From Branchiostoma belcheri (Eukaryota; Chordata; Leptocardii; Amphioxiformes; Branchiostomatidae), in assembly GCF_001625305.1 (NCBI RefSeq), contig NW_017803268.1:1574731-1638730 (forward strand): DNA of 64,000 nt. Direction: 5' to 3'. Below are positions 10,846 to 64,000 of the stretch, in pieces. The notes under the pieces were generated by a model that searched no databases, was not told where the DNA came from, and saw nothing but the letters and a program-made list of their open reading frames with translations. The translations under genes and the position numbers were made by a program. Each line of letters starts with the position of its first letter. Position 1 is the first letter of the stretch.

Positions 10846-11420
10846 AAAGGTCTAGACCCGTTTGCCGGATCAGTTGGTAGCGCCTAGCGCCTATAAACCC
10901 CCCACTGTTACACCGTAGTACGTATTGTATACTAAACACTGTCGTCGATGAATCGCGCGTGAGGCTATCCATTGATATTTGCCAATTTACCCCCACCTTC
11001 TTGCATCTCTATATAAAAACTTATGCCTGAGTATACAAGGAATTGAAATCAACATCCACCAAATAGTGGCGTATACGTATACGGTATAGCATTTGAATAT
11101 CACATAACTGTAAAGATACAGATTGTCGACTTACTTTGACCGATTGCTAGTTTTGTGCTGTGTGGCGTCAGTTTAAAATTGGAAATCATATGCTCTTTGC
11201 TGTTTTAAGAGTCTGTTCTACTAAATGTATGATTAGCGTATCAGGCTTTTTGTCGCTTTTCTAAAACCGTTGGCGTGAACACCACTCCTGTTTCAGAATG
11301 CATTCAAGTATATCTAAATGCGTCGTTTGAAGTAAAAAGTAATTAACGGTGTTCTTTTGTATAGCTTCACAATAGCACATTCAGGACAACAATAGGAGTG
11401 ACGTGCGGTTGAAATACCTT

Positions 11421-11480
11421 CTATCTGTCATAAAAATTGTTTATGACAGACTATCTGTCATAAAAATTGTTTATGACAGG
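11421..11480. repeat. Tandemly doubled palindrome
   Basis: Two 30-bp copies, each containing CTGTCATAAA and its inverse TTTATGACAG around a 5-base centre. Confidence 0.85.
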
Positions 11481-11824
11481 TGTTTTGGCTCTCTGTGATG
11501 ATATCCATGAATAGATGCACTCGGTTGTTATTAAGATGTAATATTCAGAACGGGGAGATATTAAAAAAATAGTCTTTATAACTGCCTGCTGTAGGTTACA
11601 ATAAAATATATATATATAAATATATAAACTAGCATATCCTCGGTATTTTTAACGCAAAGTACGATATATACAAGCGGAATGCACCGCCCTTCTTCCCCAC
11701 AATTGGCTATTTGATGCACTCATTTGTATATGGCCTTGGTGAGCATACAGTATAGAAAGCAATGGTGTGAGATACAGAATTTGTAGCTGTTGATGGCTTA
11801 CGAACGGACCAAACATAAAGTCTA

Positions 11825-12000
11825 TTGAAAAATTAAACTGTTCTCCAACTCAAAGAAACTAGACTCACTGGCTTTTTCAAATTCCGATGAGTCCAAGGAC
11901 ATGCAATGCTTGCAATGCTAGCTATAATGTCCTTGGGCGAGTCCAATTCTTTTAGTTGCAGAACAGTCTAAGTTTTCTCGATTTAAATTACCCACTCAGA
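11825..12000 (+). mobile_element. Inverted-repeat element fragment
   Basis: 'aaactgttctccaactcaaa' and 'gatgaactttcgtgct' match the ends of the 17,868-18,107 element; the right arm is degraded. Confidence 0.45.
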
Positions 12001-12321
12001 TGAACTTTCGTGCTAAAAATGAAGTCTCTTTAGACCTTAACCACCACTTCAATCAGTTCAATCAGGAATATATAATCAACAAGAATCTGTTACAAAACTA
12101 TATTTTTTTTGGCATCTATTCAGAACCCCCTCCCCCCTGAAAGAAATGGAATGATCGATGTAAAGTATCATTGGAATGGGCACACCCATCTTCGGTCACA
12201 AAATTACTGCGCTGCGGGTTATGTCATTCCGACATACCGCATTTCAACAGGTAGTTTAAAAACGTGTTTTCGTCATGGAAAAGTCAGGTCTGCTTCCAAG
12301 ATCTCCACTCTGAGAACTAAA

Positions 12322-59206
<46,885 letters not shown>

Positions 59207-59235
59207 GTAATTCTGCCGGACAGGCCACTTACATG

Positions 59236-59560
59236 CAGGGCTTGAAATTCATTTTTGGGAAAAGGTGCACAAAAATTTTTGGTGCATCATATAAAACAAA
59301 ATCTAGTTACAGATCTCACTGCTCATCTTGTGAGCTTGAATCTGAAATAGGAGCTAACTTCAAAATCTTAAACAACTACTATATTATTTTTCTGACACTT
59401 AGTTGCCAAGAATATCCTGTATACTATTATACATTTAGTATGTACAAAAATACGTACAAAAATATTTGAGTGCACCAGTGCACCCACAGAAAAAAATGGG
59501 TACACAGCTCCAATTTTGGGTGCACTAAGGTGCACATGCACCCAGTATTTTGAGCCCTGA
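59236..59560. mobile_element. Foldback element built of GTGCACC repeats, copy 2
   Basis: Starts CAGGGCTTGAAAT, ends TTTTGAGCCCTG; lies 30 nt after the last coding exon found. Confidence 0.65.
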
Positions 59561-60004
59561 ACATGTCTTAGACTAGATGAATGATATTATATAGAGAGAA
59601 TATCGTGCCTTTCTCGAACATGCTAACGTCGCCTTACATGTCTCTGGGTAAATATCGTTTGCAACAATAGACAGTCTATGTGTACAGTTTATTAAATAAT
59701 AATAATAGCATCTTTGCATGTTCATACCCATGGATGCTTATTAATTCAATTATTTTATATTATGTTAGTCATTGTTTGATGTTCTCAGCTGATCTACTTT
59801 GACAATCATTGCATTGAGGACTATATATTGTAAGGAGTTAACATTCCTTTCATGTGTTCCATTTAGATCTATTTAATATGAGTGAACCTTAAATATGTTA
59901 CCCATGTTAATTTGACTATGTGTGTTACTTTCTTAAATATAATCTTTGAATGCACGATTTTTCTAGAAAAATAATGGAGCGGGCGGGCGAAAAAAATAAA
60001 AATA

Positions 60005-60297
60005 AAAACAGGCCTAGGCATCCTATTATGGCCCAAAATGGTACGATAGGAGCCATGAAGTCAACACATCAGGCTGGTTCAAAATTTAAACAATGAATTT
60101 TGAACTTCTAATGATACCATTGCATTGAAAGATGGAATAACTGTAACAACTAAGATGAAAAGGACTGTTTTAAACTGTTCAGGGCAAAATATGAGCATTT
60201 TGCAGTTGATTCTGAATTTTTATTTTTATTTGCAAATCAGAAAAAAATGAAGCGGGCGAATCCGTTAACCAAGAAATTAAATTGGTGTGGCCTTAGG
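60005..60297 (+). mobile_element. Dispersed 285-bp repeat, copy 2
   Basis: Same as 13,815-14,100, with a 'tttttattttta' insertion near 60,217. Confidence 0.75.
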
Positions 60298-61104
60298 TTG
60301 TATCAAGATGGAGATTACATTTTGGAAGTATTGTAGATAATCTAATATAATTTATCATAGCTAGGAGACAAATTGGCTGTTGGAAATGTTACGAAAAAAA
60401 ACTACTGAAAAACTGTAATAATATTATCTATGCAACAGTATATATATATCTACTGTAAACACAATCCATACACATGATATCTACCTCTATCTAAATAATG
60501 TAACCAAAAATAAGTAGCATATAAAAAGTTTAGTATGTGAATAATACACGTTATTATATTGACACTGGAGTAGATTGCACTTTGCATTATCTGTGTCATT
60601 ACTTGTTATGTCTCATAAGATTGAAATTTTAATGAGTGAAAAATGCCTTTATGAATTTTATCCAATAGTTTTGTGTTTCAAAAGCTGAACTGTCTATACA
60701 TTTGCAAAAACGGGGGTGTGATAGGGGATGAATATCCCCTTTTTCAATTCTTAAAAAAATGAAACTTATGACATTTTTCGGAGCCCTTCTTTTCAGAGTA
60801 CACTCCTTGTGGTCTCTCTATATGACTATTATATTCCTGCTTAATGCCTTCGTCCGTATTCTCGAGTTAAACGTAAAAATGTGTTTTTGTGATCAGCTGA
60901 TTGCTTGCAGAACGTGCTCACAGTCTTGCAGGAGCGAACTTTTCGCTGTCTGAAATATTACCGCGCTTCAACCGTTCATTTCCAAAAAGACTGGTTTGTG
61001 ACTATGTACTGTATTGCTCTTTTCTTCTCGTTCTTGTCCTTTTATATTAACCCAGTTTTGGCACGAAGATTTCATTTTGTGGCGAATGATTGTGCTTAAC
61101 TATA

Positions 61105-61465
61105 AGTGGATGGCGTTCAGCACCAAGGACAGGCTAGGTGTATTTTTCTGTGTGTGGATGGCGTTCAGCACCAAGGACAGGCTAGGTGTATTTTTCTGTG
61201 TGTGGATGGCGTTCAGCACCAAGGACAGGCTAGGTGTATCTTTCTGTCTGTGGATGGCGTTCAGCACTAAGGACAGGCTAGGTGTATTTTTCTGTGTGTG
61301 GATGGCGTCCAGCACTAAGGACAGGCTAGGTGCATTTTCCTGTGTGTGGTTGGCGTTCAGCACCAAGGACAGGCCCTGTGTATTTTCTGTGTGTGGATGG
61401 TGTGTTTTCCTGTGTGCGAATGGTGTGTTTTCCTGTGTGCGAATGGTGTGTTTTCCTGTGTGTGT
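61105..61465. repeat. 48-bp minisatellite
   Basis: About six units of 'gtggatggcgttcagcacca' plus 'aggacaggctaggtgtattt' and 'ttctgtgt', then shorter 'ggtgtgttttcctgtgtgcg' units. Confidence 0.9.
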
Positions 61466-61744
61466 GTCAGTACTGAAGACACAGCTATGTCTACCTGGGT
61501 GTGTATGATTTTCAGAACAAAGGAAACATATTTTTAAACACAAAGTTGAAACACTTCAAAAACTCCCGTCTCTTTGCTGCCGCGGAACTAAGTAACGTTA
61601 CCGCGAAAATGAGTTTACGGAACGAAATGGGACAAAAGGTTTCGTTTAATAAAGAGGCTTACAAGATCAAACTTGTTGGATTAAAGCCCTTAAAAAAGTA
61701 TTTCTTTGATTGAATCTGTCTTCGTAATTAGATCAACAGCTTCA

Positions 61745-62079
61745 CATTAATTAGGCACGGCTGTTTTGAACACCTGTGAAGAACGCATTTGGTATCGTCC
61801 ATTCAAGATGGCCGTCCTTTCAAACGACAGGGATGCTTTGGGATAATTTCTTGCAACTTTTCGGGCACTTTTTCGAGTTTTTGTTGGTAGAATGACTTTG
61901 TAATGAGTGCAGCGGGACGTTGGGAAGTTTTCGTGGTGGATTCGTGCCGTTCTCGTGACGTTTTGAGGAAAAAATGCGGATTTCTTGACGTGGTCAATTT
62001 TGGAGAAGACAACATGGCGAGGTGCAGTTGGCATGGGTAGAGTGGCGTGGTTCGGAGACGACATCCCTTGTCTTTACAG
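61745..62079 (+). promoter_or_regulatory. CpG-rich patch, possible non-coding first exon of a downstream gene
   Basis: CpG-enriched 330 bp with CAAGATGGCCG and ACAACATGGCG (YY1-like sites common at start sites), ending TTTACAG before gtaaac. No long frame starts here, so any exon would be 5' UTR. Confidence 0.25.
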
Positions 62080-62594
62080 GTAAACCTACTTGTTATTTGG
62101 CTGAAATTATTCCCTAGCAACTAGTAAGAACATGTTTAAGTTATATTCTTTAAGAAATGGAGAAGCTCCGTAAGTTCTGAGCGACAATTCCTGATGCAAT
62201 ACCGCGACGTTTTGAAACGGCCATTTTTGCCCCGTTTTCTTGACCATTTTCCATGTGTTGTGTTCTTGTTCAGGTTGTTGAGTAATACATGTATGCGTAT
62301 CAACTATTTATCAAATATACGACGTTTTGAGTTCACATTGCAAAGAAAGAATAGCTTAAAAACTGCCTTTTCTTTGTCTCCACGTGGTTCAAAAACACCC
62401 GTTGGAATGTGCACGTGTGTATAATTGAATCCGCCAAATGCTCGAGTATATAATTAGGCGTTTATAAAATGAACGTAGCATAAAGCTTGCATTGCAAATA
62501 CCATTAAAAAACTGTTTTATTTCTGACACTTCAAATGGTACCCATTTTTAATAACCAAGGCCTATGCATGTGTAGCCCGAACCATATTTAAATA

Positions 62595-62678
62595 NNNNNN
62601 NNNNNNNNNNNNNNNNNNNNNNNNNNNNNNNNNNNNNNNNNNNNNNNNNNNNNNNNNNNNNNNNNNNNNNNNNNNNNN
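62595..62678. other. Assembly gap (84 N)
   Basis: Run of N bordered by a CT microsatellite, so probably a collapsed or unreadable simple repeat. Confidence 1.
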
Positions 62679-62754
62679 CCCTCTATCTCTCTCTCCCTCC
62701 CTCCTCTCTCTCTCCCCCTCTCTCCCTCCCCCTCTCTCTCTGACCCTCTCTCTC
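62679..62754. repeat. (CT)n microsatellite
   Basis: CT/CCT-rich run directly after the gap. Confidence 0.95.
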
Positions 62755-64000
62755 ATACAGCTGCAGTTTAAGTCTGTGGTTTCATTTTTGTCGTTTCAAT
62801 AATAGTTTTACGTGGTCACTTGGTACAGTTCTTGTAAAAGTGTTTGTCACTTTTAAGGTAAAAGAAGCTCCATTAGTGATGATACATCGCTATTCTTCCT
62901 GGAGTCCTTTACATAAAATACATTAACTATATATAATAAATATTATTGGTTCTAGGTTTAGATTACTGGAATGCTCCTTTTTGTGCCAGTCTAGTGTTGT
63001 ACGAATGTGCCGAATTAATTGTGTTTAATCTTTGAGTAAAGAATAAACATAAGAATAAACTTTGGTGTAGGTATGACAAACCTTGTGTTCTGCATTGTCT
63101 GAGAAATATTTTATGGAAGAACTCTGTACTTCTGCCAAGACCATAATATAAGTCTTTCTATGGAAATTCCATTCCTTTCCATGAAAATAGCTGTTCATTT
63201 TTCTTTTTTTATATTGGATTTTAAAATGGTTTTATATGGATTTTTACCATGTGTGGTATGCATGCCCATATTTGGCACACATAACCTACTTACTCACAGT
63301 AGTTTCTCCTTGCTGATTAGCTGCTGGGATACTGTGATCAAACTTAGGATAATCAAACAGATACAGAGTTGTATGGAAAAATAATTTCCAAGCAAATACA
63401 GGGTAGTATGGATTGCATGGTGAATGTGGAAGAAGAATGGGTGAAATGTGCTATATTTGCTCTAGTGCAAATGTTGGACTTTCTAGTTCAATGACCAGTA
63501 CCATCACGTGATGAGGCTCCTTGAACTTTAGTCTGGTGACCGGAATTTGACCCTACCGCAGCCAGACTGAAAGCCATTGTCACGGGAGTGCCATTTTTCC
63601 AGTCAAGATCTCAAGATCAAGTCTCATTCAACCTCTCCAAAACACAGGTAAATCTTAGAGAGATATGTTGGAAGTACTGTGTGCACAACATTGTGGTTAC
63701 CCAGTGTTCTCACCAGGAATTTTATTCACAGTACAGAAGGGTAACTTTTGCAGCGCAAGTCAAAAAAACATGACCACAGTGGGAGGAAGGGGAGGTCTGG
63801 TAGTATCCCTGAAGAGTTTTTAAACTCATAGCCCCCTCAGACACTATTTCTTGCTTATTGAGGGACAGATTTTGTAATGTTAAGGTTTTCCCTTTGCCAA
63901 AGCTTTATTCTAAAGCTATATAATAATTATTCATTATTTGGCAATATTTATGGAGTTCTCTGTTCAAAAACACCAGATATCCTCCAAATACCCTCAGGTG

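Larger units (their letters stand above)
8659..12321. other. 3.7 kb without a recognised exon
   Basis: Between lectin unit C and the main gene's first exon. Holds a direct repeat at 9,245-9,335, the CpG patch, a two-copy repeat at 9,890-10,303, a minus-strand SINE at 10,683-10,845, a twin palindrome at 11,421 and an inverted-repeat fragment at 11,825-12,000. Confidence 0.7.
59207..64000. other. 4.8 kb after the GPS without a recognised exon
   Basis: No PLAT, transmembrane or channel exon found on either strand. Contents are repeats, the CpG patch and a gap. Confidence 0.6.

Noticed and set aside
60759-60953. Hydrophobic frame as the first transmembrane exon after the GPS
   Set aside because: No acceptor before it, and the sequence does not resemble the polycystin-1-like first transmembrane segment.
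61014-61543. 164- and 147-codon frames on opposite strands
   Set aside because: Both come from the 48-bp minisatellite, whose period is a multiple of three.
63602-63650. Short possible exon between tttttccag and cag|gtaaat
   Set aside because: Good splice sites but only 15 codons, with no similarity to any expected domain; too weak to call.

Overview
This is intron-rich animal DNA. It most likely comes from a lancelet (Branchiostoma): very large mosaic gene of lectin, sushi and EGF exons, dense TG/CA microsatellites, tRNA-derived SINEs, LINE 3' ends and many small inverted-repeat transposons. The species is inferred from this style and was not checked by search. All recognised host exons are on the + strand.

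Main gene, 12,322-59,206 (64 exons recognised, running out of the window): a signal peptide exon, a C-type lectin domain (CTLD) split over two exons, a short linker exon, 15 sushi/CCP exons, 2 EGF exons, 19 more CCP exons, 12 EGF exons, two Thr-rich mucin-like exons, then ten exons forming a juxtamembrane region ending in a GPS autoproteolysis motif (Cys-x-Cys-x-His-Leu-Thr). The exon lengths add to 9,918 nt = 3,306 codons, with every splice phase matching and no stop. CTLD plus a GPS-bearing juxtamembrane region is typical of polycystin-1-like proteins (PKD1L2/PKD1L3, sea urchin REJ proteins). The long CCP/EGF stalk is unusual for them. No transmembrane, PLAT or channel exon is recognisable in 59,207-64,000, so the C-terminal half lies outside the window or is absent.

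Upstream, 1-8,658: a duplicated nest of lectin pieces. It holds two related CTLD N-terminal exons (419-660, 5,950-6,194), one CTLD C-terminal exon (2,382-2,559), a one-exon CTLD (8,257-8,658) and four signal-peptide first exons (3,538; 4,635; 5,137; 7,412). These share upstream sequence, including a CACACGCCCTGTC-like motif about 150-180 bp before each ATG. The complete CTLD units end in phase 1, as the main gene's lectin does. They could be separate small lectin genes, relics, or alternative N-termini spliced to the same sushi array.

Introns and gaps: several minisatellites with quite different units share one core, CAGTACCAAGGACAGG (arrays at 41.5, 54.5 and 61.1 kb, single copies at 2.7, 6.6 and 34 kb). 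There are at least ten foldback/MITE elements, some with target-site duplications readable directly. 59,207-64,000 holds repeats, an 84-base assembly gap (62,595-62,678) and a CpG-rich patch that may be another gene's first exon.

Working picture: a secreted or cell-surface lectin tip on a very long sushi/EGF stalk, a Ca-binding EGF rod near the membrane, an O-glycosylated spacer and a self-cleaving GPS domain, which suggests a recognition or mechanosensory receptor.
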